64,000 nucleotides of DNA. It comes from CAVTBX01 sp963733135. GTDB taxonomy: Bacteria > Actinomycetota > Thermoleophilia > Gaiellales > Gaiellaceae. The stretch lies in the NCBI GenBank assembly GCA_963733135.1, contig CAVTBX010000004.1, positions 124,001-188,000 of the forward strand. Direction: 5' to 3'. The translations under genes and the position numbers were made by a program. How positions within the stretch are numbered: the stretch's first letter is position 1; every line of letters begins with the position of its first letter. Under the pieces are notes generated by a model, which saw only the letters and a list, made by a program, of their open reading frames with translations, was not told where the DNA came from and ran no database searches. Of the stretch, positions 43,191 to 51,362 are shown piece after piece.

Positions 43191-43255
43191 CTCCTGTGAA
43201 CAGGGGGACAGGGACCCCAGGTTTGCGACAAGACGTCGCGCGGAATCGAGGGGCT

Positions 43256-43537
43256 GTGAGTACTCGGGAGCAGCGTCTCGTCGAGAACGAGAAGACGTTT
43301 CGCTCGGCGAATGAACGGCTCGCCGAGCTCGTGGAGCCTCACGAGGAGTCCGTCATCCCTTTTTTGTGCGAGTGCGCTGATGACCTCTGCCTGGGCCGGG
43401 TCGAGGTGACTGGGGGGCAGTACCAGGAGGTACGGGCCCATGAGGATCGCTTCATAATCATTGCGGGACACCTGCAAGCCGAGGCTGAGCACGTCGTCGA
43501 CACCTTAGGGCCGTACGAGCTGGTGGAAAAGGAGTGA
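43256..43537 (+). CDS. Small CxCxxxxC-family protein (copy 2)
   Basis: 93 residues from GTG 43256 (VSTREQRLVENEKTFRSANERL), matching the start style of the copy at 49010. Core: FLCECADDLCLGRVEV with the CxCxxxxC motif, GQYQEVRAHEDRFIIIAGH, then EHVVDTLGPYELVEK. Its end overlaps the next family member, so two paralogues stand in tandem. Function unknown; the three cysteines may bind a metal or form a redox centre. Confidence 0.65.
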   Translation: MSTREQRLVENEKTFRSANERLAELVEPHEESVIPFLCECADDLCLGRVEVTGGQYQEVRAHEDRFIIIAGHLQAEAEHVVDTLGPYELVEKE

Positions 43538-43545
43538 CCCGGATC

Positions 43546-43866
43546 GTGTCTCGCGAGGATCGAATCACTAAGAATGAGGCTCTGTTTCGCGAGGTGAACC
43601 AGCGGATCCAGGAAGTGACGGAGGCTCGTCTCCCATCCTTTGAGGTCGTGTGTGAGTGCGGCGATCGAGACTGCCACGAAACTGTAGAAGTCTCGACTGA
43701 GGACTATTCACGGGTTCGAGGCGAGCCGACGCAGTTCTTCGTGGTGCCCGGTCACGAGATCCCCGACGTTGAGACAGTCATCTCGAGTACGGAGAGCTTC
43801 AACGTGGTCGAGAAGCACGTGGACGAAGAGCAGATCGCCCGCATCACTGACCAAATCACTGACTGA
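43546..43866 (+). CDS. Small CxCxxxxC-family protein (copy 3)
   Basis: 106 residues. The GTG at 43546 (VSREDRITKNEALFREVNQRI) is preferred over 43534 because AAGGAG lies 12 bases before it and because paralogues start the same way. Core: FEVVCECGDRDCHETVEV, EDYSRVRGEPTQFFVVPGHEIPDVETVI, FNVVEKH. It is very close to the copy at 49010 (shared FFVVPGHEIPDVE). Directly follows copy 2 in the same direction. Confidence 0.7.
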   Translation: MSREDRITKNEALFREVNQRIQEVTEARLPSFEVVCECGDRDCHETVEVSTEDYSRVRGEPTQFFVVPGHEIPDVETVISSTESFNVVEKHVDEEQIARITDQITD

Positions 43867-43869
43867 GCA

Positions 43870-44110
43870 GACTCGGTCCCCCGCTCGCGCTCCGGGGTTG
43901 AGGGTCTAGGAGCCGGGTTGAGGGCTTCGGCGACCTCGCGGGCATCACCGAGCTTTCCACGATGAGATACGAGGATTGGCGGTCAACGACGCGCTCAACG
44001 TCGGGCAGCATGTGACCAAGCTTGATCGGAAAGCGGGCTGGATGCTGCCGAGTAGCTTCATAGTCACGCCGTTCCAGCACGATCGTAAAGCAGCGAACCA
44101 GCCGTCGGGC
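43870..44110 (-). pseudogene. Decayed CxC-family copy (C-terminal part)
   Basis: On the minus strand the frame reads RRDYEATRQHPARFPIKLGHMLPDVERVVDR and SYLIVESS, which are the second half of the CxC family. The cysteine motif and normal N-terminus are missing upstream in all frames. It converges on the intact tandem pair and represents a truncated, probably dead copy. Confidence 0.6.
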
Positions 44111-44580
44111 TGGGCTCAGACCGGCACGTGACGCTGTTTTCGAGCCGGAGGATCGATGCCAGCGCCTGACGAAGTCAGGCGCCCATGCGTGCGAGCTCGC
44201 GCGCGTGATCGGAACGAGATCGTCATGGTTACGCGCGTATTTGCTCTCCCGTACCGCCAATGAGAGCGAATTCCGCAGAGTTTGGGCCACCATCGGGCCG
44301 CACGGTCAAACGAGCGAGGCCGCAGCATCACGGCGCCCTCCCGCGCAGCTCGACCTCTGCCTCCGCACGGCAGACCAGCGGTTAGACCTAGTTGGCGCGG
44401 CCCGAGGGCTGCGGAGAGGAGAAGCAACACATCACGACAACGCGCCCTGGCGTCACGCCGGACAACTCCACGTCCGCAGGGAGTGCGACTATTAGCGCGA
44501 ATCCGGGGTCCAACGGATTCGAGGGCAGCGCGCGATCCCTTCGGGACGCGGCTACTGATGTTCCTACTGGGAGGAAACAG

Positions 44581-44988
44581 GTGAACTCCAAGAGCATGGC
44601 AGGTTGGATCGGCTTCGCCGGCATGTTGCTGCTGATCATCGGCTCGATCGACTTCTTTCAGGGCCTGATCGCCCTGTTCGAAGACGAGTACTTCGTCGTC
44701 ACTCGCTCTGGCTTCCTCGTCGTTGACCTGACGGCGTGGGGCTGGATCCTGTTGATCTGGGGCGTTCTGCTCGTTCTCGCAGGCCTCGGACTGGTCGCCG
44801 CGCAGGGTTGGGCGCGCTGGTTTGCGATCGTGGTCGTATCGCTGAACTTCATCGCCCAGCTCGGCTTCCTCGGCAACAGCCAGTATCCGCTCTGGTCGCT
44901 GACTGTGATGGCGCTGAACATCATCGTCCTCTACGCACTGACCGCGCGCTGGAGCGAGAGCAGGGAGGACCTCGCCTCCGCCCGCTAA
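44581..44988 (+). CDS. Four-helix membrane protein, DUF7144-like
   Basis: 135 residues from GTG 44581, preceded by GGGAGGA at suitable distance; the longer frame upstream is unlikely. Four hydrophobic segments: MAGWIGFAGMLLLIIGSIDF, the LIWGVLLVLAGLGLVAA pair region, WFAIVVVSLNFIAQLGFLG and LTVMALNIIVLYALTA. The order GxxDFFQGLIAL, then AWGWILLIWG, then GW-ARWFAI matches actinobacterial DUF7144 proteins of unknown function. The stretch 43867-44580 before it holds only the decayed CxC copy. Confidence 0.75.
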   Translation: MNSKSMAGWIGFAGMLLLIIGSIDFFQGLIALFEDEYFVVTRSGFLVVDLTAWGWILLIWGVLLVLAGLGLVAAQGWARWFAIVVVSLNFIAQLGFLGNSQYPLWSLTVMALNIIVLYALTARWSESREDLASAR

Positions 44989-45042
44989 GCGCCGCTCGTA
45001 GATCGAGGCCGTCGCGCCGGATCGCGCGCGACGGCCTCCCCC

Positions 45043-45813
45043 TCATTGCTCCGGGGGCTGCCGGCGCAGGGGATCAGATCGGAGGAGCCGTGCAGTCCAG
45101 GTCGCGCGCAGGGTCGACGCGTCCGCCGGCTCATGCGTGTACTCCGCGGCTACCGCGGTCACGGCGAAGCCGGCGTCCTGCAGGGAGGCACGGACATCCG
45201 TGTCCGCGTGGAAGTACTGGCGGTGCTGCTCGCTGAAGGGCTCTCCGTCACGGGTTCGCGTGAGCTCGATTCTGGTGTCGCACGTGCGGGCGCCGGGATC
45301 GGCGACGCTGCTGATCACGAAGTCGTTCCCCGCCGATCGACCCGCGACCGTGGGGTTGGCGACGGTGAAGTTCATCATCGCGTCGGTGTGGAGGTCGAAG
45401 ACGAGCCAGCCGGCGGGACGAATGCAGCCGGCCACCGCGTCAATCGTCAGCCGCAACTCGTCCGGCGTGAGGTAGTTGAGGCCGTCGAACGTGCAGACCG
45501 CCGCGTCGAAGACATCGTCAACCGTCAGGTCGGGGAGCGTGATCCGCCTCAAGGTCACCGCGTGGCCGAGGCGCTCGCGAGCAAGGGTCAGCATCGCGTC
45601 GGAGGCGTCGACGCCGACGACCCGGTAGCCCCGTACGGCCAACTGACCTGCCAGCAAGCCGGTGCCGCAGCCGAGATCGAGCACCGAGCGTACGCCCTCC
45701 GGATCGGCACTCCAGAGCTCGTGGAGGAACGAGGCCCAGCGGTCGTGGCAGGGGTCGATGACGATCTCGTCGTAGACCCCTGCCAGCCGCGAGTACGCCT
45801 CGACGTGTCGCAC
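45043..45813 (-). CDS. Class I SAM-dependent methyltransferase
   Basis: A 256-residue protein from GTG 45813. Opening AYSRLAGVYDEIVIDPCHDRWASFL is typical of methyltransferases of this type. Motif I is VLDLGCGTGLLAGQLA with VVGVDASDAML after it, and ADVCTFDGLNYL-like AAVCTFDGLNYLTPDEL marks the substrate side. Substrate unknown. First of three minus-strand genes separated by short gaps, but not clearly co-transcribed with the SHOCT gene. Confidence 0.83.
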   Translation of the reverse strand: MRHVEAYSRLAGVYDEIVIDPCHDRWASFLHELWSADPEGVRSVLDLGCGTGLLAGQLAVRGYRVVGVDASDAMLTLARERLGHAVTLRRITLPDLTVDDVFDAAVCTFDGLNYLTPDELRLTIDAVAGCIRPAGWLVFDLHTDAMMNFTVANPTVAGRSAGNDFVISSVADPGARTCDTRIELTRTRDGEPFSEQHRQYFHADTDVRASLQDAGFAVTAVAAEYTHEPADASTLRATWTARLLRSDPLRRQPPEQ

Positions 45814-45830
45814 GAGGCAGCGTGTTCCGG

Positions 45831-46088
45831 TCAGATTCCGAGGATCTTGGCCTTGGCGGCCGCGAACTCCTCATCGGTGAGCACGCCCTGCTTGTTCAGC
45901 GCCGCCAGGTTCTGGATTTGCGCGGTCGTGTCCTCCTCCTGCGGCGGCGGCGCCTGCTGCGCGTACTGCGGCTCCTGCGCGTCCTGCTCCTGCCATCTGG
46001 CGGCCTGACGGCGATGCACACGCCCCGACACGGCGGTGGCGGTTCCCGCCACGACGGCGGTGCGCGCTGCCATTCCTAGAAGTCCCAT
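45831..46088 (-). CDS. SHOCT-domain protein
   Basis: 85 residues. The C-terminal 30 residues (IQNLAALNKQGVLTDEEFAAAKAKILG) are a SHOCT domain, a short helical motif often found at the ends of membrane or stress proteins. The N-terminus (MGLLGMAARTAVVAGTATAVSG) is hydrophobic and could insert in the membrane; a Gln/Pro-rich linker joins the two. It follows the DUF6325-like gene by 34 bases on the same strand, a common pairing in actinobacteria. Confidence 0.85.
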   Translation of the reverse strand: MGLLGMAARTAVVAGTATAVSGRVHRRQAARWQEQDAQEPQYAQQAPPPQEEDTTAQIQNLAALNKQGVLTDEEFAAAKAKILGI

Positions 46089-46122
46089 TTTCGCTACCTC
46101 TCTCTCTTCGACGGGGGCTGGG

Positions 46123-46533
46123 CTAACTTGCCTCCAACGCTTCCACGACGTCGACCGGGATCCGGATCGAGTCGATCAACACGGCGTCCGCAGCCCGCAG
46201 AGCATCGACCACCTTCCCGACCCACACGTTCTCGAACGCGATCAGCAGGGCTGAGCTGTCGGACGGGAGGTCGTCGCTGACCTCCTCGGCATCCTCGTGC
46301 CCCAACGCACCCGGCTGTGTGACGTCGATGGAGAGGAAGGCCGCGGCCTCCTCGTCCAGGTCCGCAATCTCGAGTGACGTCACGACGCCATCCGCATCCT
46401 TCATCACGAAGAGCAGATCGAGCACGCGGATCGTGCCGTCCTCCACGAGGTCGAGGATCGCCGGCGCGATCTGCCCGGTGAACTTGTTGCCTGGAAAACC
46501 GATGATGTAGACGTCAACGGGGCCTACTGCCAT
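46123..46533 (-). CDS. DUF6325/DUF1269-like acidic protein
   Basis: 136 residues from ATG 46533 behind GGAGAGGTC. MAVGPVDVYIIGFPGNKFTGQIAPAILDLVEDGTIRVLDLLFVMKDADG is the typical opening, with VxxxGFPxNxFxGxI and the IRVLDLLFV strand; the end ALLIAFENVWVGKVVDALRAADAVLIDSIRIP also fits. The family is small, acidic and of unknown function, often beside SHOCT proteins as here. Confidence 0.8.
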   Translation of the reverse strand: MAVGPVDVYIIGFPGNKFTGQIAPAILDLVEDGTIRVLDLLFVMKDADGVVTSLEIADLDEEAAAFLSIDVTQPGALGHEDAEEVSDDLPSDSSALLIAFENVWVGKVVDALRAADAVLIDSIRIPVDVVEALEAS

Positions 46534-46689
46534 GACCTCTCCTTGTTGAAGACCGCTCTGACTAGCCAATGTACCGTGAGTTCGACCAGATCCTCCGGAC
46601 GGCATCAATCCTCGGGCTCCAGCGGTGGAAATGCCAACGGTCCGAGGACCCGGGCGCCAGAGTTTCTCGTCGGACGACGGAGCCGGGAT

Positions 46690-46990
46690 TGGTACCGGGA
46701 TTTGGTACCGATCGAAGGAACCGTAGAAGCGGGCTCAGTAGCCGACTCACCAAATAGGCGTTGCTCGAGGAGCGCGGCGACCCGCTCGATCACAGGGTCG
46801 TCGTGGCCGGGCTTGATCGGAAAACGGGCGGGATGCTCGCGAATCGCCTCGTACTCGGCAGTCGCAGGCCGATGAAATCCGTACAGGAGGTGTCCTCGCA
46901 TTCGCACAGGATCTTCCAACTCCGACGAGGAGGGAAACGCGGCGATCCGCTCGCTTAGTCCCGCAGTAGCGACTGATTCTTTGCGCCCTC
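46690..46990 (-). pseudogene. Decayed CxC-family copy with compensating frameshifts
   Basis: The minus strand encodes SERIAAF, then in a shifted frame KILCECEDTSCTDFIGL with the family cysteine motif, then back in the first frame AEYEAIREHPARFPIKPGH and IERVAALLEQ. Two indels therefore enclose the cysteine-motif segment. All parts belong to the CxC family, as in the intact gene at 49010. It lies head-on to the gene at 47249. Confidence 0.6.
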
Positions 46991-47047
46991 CACCTGCCGG
47001 GTGCGCACCTCGTCGTAGCCGGCGTCGTCCTGGCGCTCGCGGTCTAG

Positions 47048-47154
47048 AAGCTGGTCATTGCTTCGTCGCCGACCGCACCCTTGATCGCCAGCAGTCGATT
47101 GCTCGACGACGTGCCGACCTCGGCGTCAGTTGGATTAGTCGGGTCGCACGTAAA
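47048..47154 (-). pseudogene. Inverted duplicate of the 3' end of the secreted-protein gene at 61598
   Basis: About 107 bases here are nearly identical, in inverse orientation, to about 62080-62190, covering the last 30 or so codons, stop and a few bases beyond of the secreted protein gene (DPTNPTDAEVGTSSSNRLLAIKVRSA region). A handful of substitutions and single-base indels are visible. No other part of that gene is present here, so it is a stranded fragment. Confidence 0.7.
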
Positions 47155-47248
47155 TCGAGTGTTTCGCCCCTACAAGGCATGGGCAGGAGCGCGTCGAGGG
47201 CCAGGGGCAGATTGGGCCGGAGGCGACCGCCCTCGTTTAGGAGAACGG

Positions 47249-47656
47249 ATGCTGCGGTGTATCGAGTGCGGCCAGGAGGCCTTGGAGGAGGCGCGGCACT
47301 GGATCGCGCTTCTCTTTGACGATGCGGTAGGCGAGGGTTACGCGACCGTCCTAGCGTACTGTCCCGGCTGTGCGTTGCAGTTCAAAGCTTCGTCTTTCGT
47401 CTATCCGCGAAGTATCTTTGCCTCTGTAAACGATGAGACCAAGCGCCATCGTTCTGCCGCTGAGGCGAGTGAGCGAGCGGCGAAGGGCCATGATGAAGCC
47501 GCTCACCACTGGGACAGCGTCGGAGACGAACGCCGGTCGGAACTCGAGCGCCTGCGCGCTGCTCTGGAGCGCCAGGAGGCACGGCGGGAACGAGACCGAG
47601 CTGCGCTGGGCGCTCGAAGGCACGCCGGAAGCTGGCGTTTCCCGAAAAGCCCCTAG
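47249..47656 (+). CDS. Zinc-ribbon-like small protein with coiled-coil tail
   Basis: 135 residues from ATG 47249 with AGGAG seven bases before. The N-terminus has CIECGQEALEEARHW and YCPGCALQF, two CxxC pairs about 30 residues apart, as in small zinc ribbons. The second half is charged and helical (SAAEASERAAKGHDEAAHHWD, then ERLRAALERQEARRERDRAAL), a likely coiled coil. No named family is recognised. Confidence 0.6.
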   Translation: MLRCIECGQEALEEARHWIALLFDDAVGEGYATVLAYCPGCALQFKASSFVYPRSIFASVNDETKRHRSAAEASERAAKGHDEAAHHWDSVGDERRSELERLRAALERQEARRERDRAALGARRHAGSWRFPKSP

Positions 47657-47850
47657 CGATCGTAGGCCCGATGCGACTTCCGGCTGGCCTTGATCTGCCG
47701 AGATTAGCCGGAGCCGGGTCGGACACCCTCGCCGCCGACGGTGTCTTAAGAGTGATGGGGAACGGTAAATCGCAATCCTTTTCGAGCTGGTTTCGCCGCA
47801 CGCGAGCCGGGAACGGGAGATCGCGTCCGCACCACTAGGAAAGGGGTCTC

Positions 47851-48831
47851 ATGATTCTTCGACTCGACCGCATGGGCGTCGAGCTTCCGCCGCCGTCCGA
47901 CCCGGATCCTGCCGGCGCGCAAGCCGTCCAGGAGCTGCTTGGCGGCAAGTTCGGCGAGATGTCGACCTGGCTGAACTACACGTTCCAGTCCTTCAACTTC
48001 CGCGCCCGGCAAGGCGCCCGACCGTTCTACGATCTCGTCTCGTCGATCGCGACGGAGGAGTTCGGACACGTCGAGCTCGTCTCTGCGACCATCAACACGA
48101 TGCTGACGGGCGCGACCCCGGTCGACAACGGCCGCGCACCCGAGGCCGCTCTTGCCGAGCTGAAGGGTGTCGGCAACCCGCACCACTTCCTCGTCGGTGG
48201 CCAGGGCGCGCTCCCGCAGAACTCGCAGGGGCGGCCGTGGAACGGCGACTACGTCTTCTCGTCGGGCGACCTCGTCGAGGACCTGACGCATAACTTCTTC
48301 CTCGAGACCGGGGCTCGGAACGGGAAGCTCAAGGTCTACGAGATGGTCGAGCACCCCGCGGCACGCGCGCTGACCGGCTATCTGCTCGTCCGCGGCGGCG
48401 TCCACCAGATTGCTTATGCGCGGGCCATCGAGCATCTGACGGGTGCGAAGCTCATGAAGATGTTCCCGAGCCCACGCATCCCGACTGACAAGATCCCCGA
48501 GTGCCAGCCGCACATCGAGCGCGGTGAGCACGCGAAGCTGTACCGCTTCTCGCAGGAGGACTTCCAGGAGGTCGTCGCGGTCTGGAACGGCGAGCACCCC
48601 GAGACGGGCGACGAGCTCGTCGTCGCGGACGTTCCCCACCCCGTGGGCGCTCCGGCGCACGACCTCCCCCCGCAGCCGGCCGTCTTCGCACCGGACTACG
48701 CACCGGAGGAGGTCGCCGAGATCGCTCAGAAGCTCCGCAAGAAGGCAGGCCTCCCGGACGGGCCGACCGGCGTCGTGTCGGAGGAGTCCGAGGGGCTCTT
48801 GGAAAGTCTCGCTAGCAAGGTTCGCTCCTGA
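47851..48831 (+). CDS. Manganese catalase
   Basis: A 326-residue non-heme catalase, which dismutates hydrogen peroxide at a di-manganese site. Ligands visible by comparison with the Lactobacillus enzyme: Glu36 (FGEMSTWLNY), Glu70 and His73 (TEEFGHVEL), a Glu at about 152 in NFFLETGAR and a His at about 185 in RGGVHQIAYA. Two four-helix-bundle halves and the C-terminal extension give normal length. AGGAAAGG precedes the ATG. A strong hairpin follows at 48856, so it is probably a single-gene transcript. It is the clearest oxidative-stress gene in the atypical region. Confidence 0.95.
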   Translation: MILRLDRMGVELPPPSDPDPAGAQAVQELLGGKFGEMSTWLNYTFQSFNFRARQGARPFYDLVSSIATEEFGHVELVSATINTMLTGATPVDNGRAPEAALAELKGVGNPHHFLVGGQGALPQNSQGRPWNGDYVFSSGDLVEDLTHNFFLETGARNGKLKVYEMVEHPAARALTGYLLVRGGVHQIAYARAIEHLTGAKLMKMFPSPRIPTDKIPECQPHIERGEHAKLYRFSQEDFQEVVAVWNGEHPETGDELVVADVPHPVGAPAHDLPPQPAVFAPDYAPEEVAEIAQKLRKKAGLPDGPTGVVSEESEGLLESLASKVRS

Positions 48832-48855
48832 CGCCCGAAGGCTTGCTCCTGACTC

Positions 48856-48897
48856 CCAATTCAAGCGGGGTCCGCACGCGGGCCCCGCTTGAATTGG
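48856..48897. terminator. 15-bp perfect hairpin after Mn catalase
   Basis: CCAATTCAAGCGGGG (48856-48870) pairs perfectly with CCCCGCTTGAATTGG (48883-48897) across a 12-base loop, 25 bases after the catalase stop. No T-tract follows. It is the most stable simple hairpin in the right half and probably ends the catalase transcript. Confidence 0.6.
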
Positions 48898-49009
48898 CGC
48901 CTGCTCCTGTCGGAAGGGTTATCGCGAGGTGGAGGCAGCGTCGATCGTGAGCCAACCCGCGGCGATGAGACCCTCGATATGCTGATTGGCTACACCTGAA
49001 GGAGAAACA

Positions 49010-49357
49010 GTGAGCACCCTTCGTAAGGATCGGATCGCCAAAAACGAGGCTGTTTTTCGTGAGGTAAACGAGCGGATCGGCGGCCTCACCCCAGATCAGC
49101 TGCAGTCTTTCGAGATCGTCTGCGAATGTGGCGACGGTGAGTGCTACCAGAGCCTCGAAACGAGCTCGGCTGACTACGTCCGAGTACGCGCAAACGCGAC
49201 GCACTTCTTCGTCGTTCCCGGCCATGAGATTCCCGATGTCGAGTCAGTGATCGAGAGCTCGACGCGTTTCAACGTTGTGGTGAAGCATCCGGACGAACAG
49301 CGAATCGCCATTGACGCTGATAGACGTCTCGACTCAGCCGCCGAAGATACTTCGTAG
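49010..49357 (+). CDS. Small CxCxxxxC-family protein (copy 4)
   Basis: 115 residues from GTG 49010, preceded by GAAGGAG at 6-bp spacing. VSTLRKDRIAKNEAVFREVNERI, then FEIVCECGDGECYQSLET, DYVRVRANATHFFVVPGHEIPDVESVI and FNVVVKH. Closest to copy 3 at 43546. The ribosome site and preserved motif suggest it is expressed. Family function unknown. Confidence 0.72.
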   Translation: MSTLRKDRIAKNEAVFREVNERIGGLTPDQLQSFEIVCECGDGECYQSLETSSADYVRVRANATHFFVVPGHEIPDVESVIESSTRFNVVVKHPDEQRIAIDADRRLDSAAEDTS

Positions 49358-49728
49358 CCTCCCGAGCCTTCTCAGTCGTGCAACTTGCTGCGGGGGCCGA
49401 CAGTCCCACCGTCTTACGCTGATCGCGGGGGGTACCGCCGTCCCCTTACCGACAGGAAGCCCATCGAGGGGCGCCTATGTGGTCGTTCCCGTTCCGCTAA
49501 TTGAACCCCTCATATGCGTGGCGGCACTTGTCGCTCCTCGTCCGGAGCTGTCCGGTACTGGCGCACGCCGTGGCGCGCAGCCAGGTCGCAGAGTTCGCAG
49601 ACCGCTCCATGGGCGGCGCGGGCCCGGCGGCCTGACCGGTCTTCGCTCAGGTCTGGACGCGAACCGCCCTCACGCGAACCGCCTTCACGACCTGACCCGG
49701 ACTGTGATTCCGTCCCTCGAAGGCATTG
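49358..49728. other. Non-coding gap with one copy of the GTCCCACC repeat
   Basis: GACAGTCCCACCGTCTTAC to CCTTACCGACAGG (49399-49457) resembles the head of the tandem units at 42952 and 43082. Further on ACGCGAACCGCC occurs twice (about 49667 and 49682). No gene is supported. Confidence 0.4.
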
Positions 49729-50172
49729 CTATCCCGTCTGAGACGGAGGCTCGCCGTCTTCCAGAGCACTACGAATCCGTTCAATGACCTTTCCCTCTGC
49801 CTCTTCGCCTCCGCCAGCCGAGTTGGCCACCGACTGCGCCACTTCGAGTACGAACGCGCGGTAGGAGTCCAGCTCTTCGGGTGCCTTCGCCTCCAGCACG
49901 GCGCGAGCGCTGCGTAGCGCATCGATCGTCTCCTGTTCGAGTTCCGAACGTGATGTGCCGATCGAGAATCCGGTACCGCGCTCCCCGCTGAGATCCCGAA
50001 TCAACTCGCTCGACTCATTTCGCCCCGAAGCAAAGTGCTTGCCGAGAGCACCTGCCTCCTTGAACGTATCGAAGAAGCTTGAATCGCTTGCTGAGACAAG
50101 TAGCGCAGCTCCCGTCACACCGCGTCGCAAGTCTTCCCATTCTCGATCACTGAAATCCGTCCGAGTCGCCAT
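49729..50172 (-). CDS. Hypothetical acidic protein, 147 residues
   Basis: ATG 50172 opens MATRTDFSDREWEDLRRGVTGAALLVSASD, a pattern I associate with small actinobacterial proteins of the TDFSDxEW type that have no known function. The middle (FKEAGALGKHFASGR) and the C-terminal helical part (LRSARAVLEAKAPEELDSYRAFVLEVAQSVA) are well formed. It is convergent with the CxC gene. Codon use supports translation. Confidence 0.65.
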   Translation of the reverse strand: MATRTDFSDREWEDLRRGVTGAALLVSASDSSFFDTFKEAGALGKHFASGRNESSELIRDLSGERGTGFSIGTSRSELEQETIDALRSARAVLEAKAPEELDSYRAFVLEVAQSVANSAGGGEEAEGKVIERIRSALEDGEPPSQTG

Positions 50173-50403
50173 CCTCCTAGACCTCCGATCGCTCAGTCGC
50201 GGATGAAGCCCCGGGCCGTGGCGATGCCGGGGACTCGAAAAGCTCTCTCCGGCGGCTCAAGAGTTGAAACCCGACCCTTGACCCGCACCACAAGCCCCCG
50301 CAGGGACCCGAGCTACTCCTTGGCCTTACGCCGTGATCGCAGACTGGCGCATCCAGTGGCGCACGGTGTCACGCGCCCGGGGGCAATTCGCGCCTCAGCT
50401 AAC

Positions 50404-50489
50404 GGCTGCGGCGGTGGCCGAGCCGGTCTTCAAAACCGGTAAGGCGGCGCAACCCGTCGTTAGGTAGGTTCGACTCCTGCGCCGCTCCG
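50404..50489 (+). tRNA. selC: tRNA-Sec-like gene, anticodon TCA, imperfect 5' half
   Basis: The anticodon arm is CCGGT-CTTCAAA-ACCGG (50423-50439) with TCA at 50430-50432. A variable-arm-like region (GGCGGCGCAACCCGTC) follows, then a T arm GTAGG-TTCGACT-CCTGC (50464-50480) and an eight-base acceptor 3' strand GCCGCTCC plus G. The eight-base acceptor and TCA anticodon are tRNA-Sec traits. The 5' side is abnormal: GGCTGCGGC pairs only in part with GCCGCTCC, and the D arm is too short in that fold. It may be a decayed or truncated selC (a known integration site), an unusual allo-tRNA, or a real gene damaged by an indel. Confidence 0.5.
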
Positions 50490-50691
50490 TACCAGGTTTG
50501 CCGCTCACAGCGTTTCCTCTTTCAACGTACCCGGATGAAGCGGGAAACGGGCCGCAAGTGCCTGGTAGGAGGCGGCACGCGTGCCCGAACTAACGAGGCG
50601 TCGCGCTCGAGGCAGGCCGGGCGACTCGCTGGGAAGTGGTACACCGTTGCCTGAAACGAGCTGCCGCGAGATCCCTGGCGGAAGGAGACCC

Positions 50692-51120
50692 ATGAGCGAT
50701 CGAGATGACTTCGTGGCGTGGACGCAGACTCGGCTCAGGGACGCCGAGACCGCTCTACACAACGGCGACCCAAGTCCGCGCTTGGAGCTTTGGTCCATGC
50801 GAGAGCCGGTGTCGGTCCTGGGCGCGGCGCGATCGGCAGTCGGTCAGGAGGCGGTTCGAGACCTGTTCCAAAGCCTCGGGGACATCTTCTCGGCCTGCAC
50901 CTCGTACGTGTATGAGATCGTTGCCGCCGACGTAGTCGGCGACATGGCCTTCAGCGTCGGGTACGAAAGGACGCAGGCGTCGATCAACGGCGAGCCGCGG
51001 CAGTACGTTCTCCGTGCGACTCAGGTCTACCGGCGTGAGGATGGCGAGTGGAAGGTCGCCCACCGACACGCCGACACGGCTCCGGACTCCGAAGACCTCA
51101 GCAGGGCGATAACTTCATAG
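50692..51120 (+). CDS. SnoaL-like/NTF2-fold protein
   Basis: 142 residues from ATG 50692 with GGAAGGAGA before it. DDFVAWTQTRLRDAETALHNGDPSPRLELWS is the first helix pair of a SnoaL/DUF4440-like cone, then VSVLGAARSAVGQEAVRDLFQSLGDIF, and the strands end YVLRATQVYRREDGEWKVAHRHAD, a hallmark of this fold. Such proteins are small enzymes or ligand-binding proteins; the specific role is unknown. Confidence 0.83.
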   Translation: MSDRDDFVAWTQTRLRDAETALHNGDPSPRLELWSMREPVSVLGAARSAVGQEAVRDLFQSLGDIFSACTSYVYEIVAADVVGDMAFSVGYERTQASINGEPRQYVLRATQVYRREDGEWKVAHRHADTAPDSEDLSRAITS

Positions 51121-51209
51121 GCTGGACCCGCACGCTCGACGCACGCGAGTCGCCTGCGTCGTAAGCTGAACTGGAACGGGCACCAGCCCACGATCCCGCG
51201 CCCGAGCAG

Positions 51210-51302
51210 CTATCGAACCGAGAACTCGGCCCAGAGCGGGTAGTGATCGGAAATCTTCCAGGAGAGCGACGTCTTCGTCATTGCACTCTGCAGGATCGGG
51301 AC
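51210..51302 (-). pseudogene. C-terminal fragment of an endonuclease/exonuclease/phosphatase-family protein
   Basis: The minus strand reads AFVPILQSAMTKTSLSWK then ISDHYPLWAEFSVR and a TAG. SDHxPLW is the C-terminal catalytic motif of the EEP superfamily, with its Asp-His pair. An in-frame TGA stands just before it and no other domain part is present, so only the last 30 or so residues of a former gene remain. Confidence 0.65.
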
Positions 51303-51362
51303 GAATGCACGTCACTCCTCTTGGTAGAGAGTCCCAAGGGGACTGGTTGGCTTTACCTCGCA

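Noticed and set aside
50505..50580. Another CxC-family remnant on the minus strand (ASYQALAARFPLHPG)
   Set aside because: Similarity covers about 15 residues only, too short to annotate as a feature; mentioned in the family finding.
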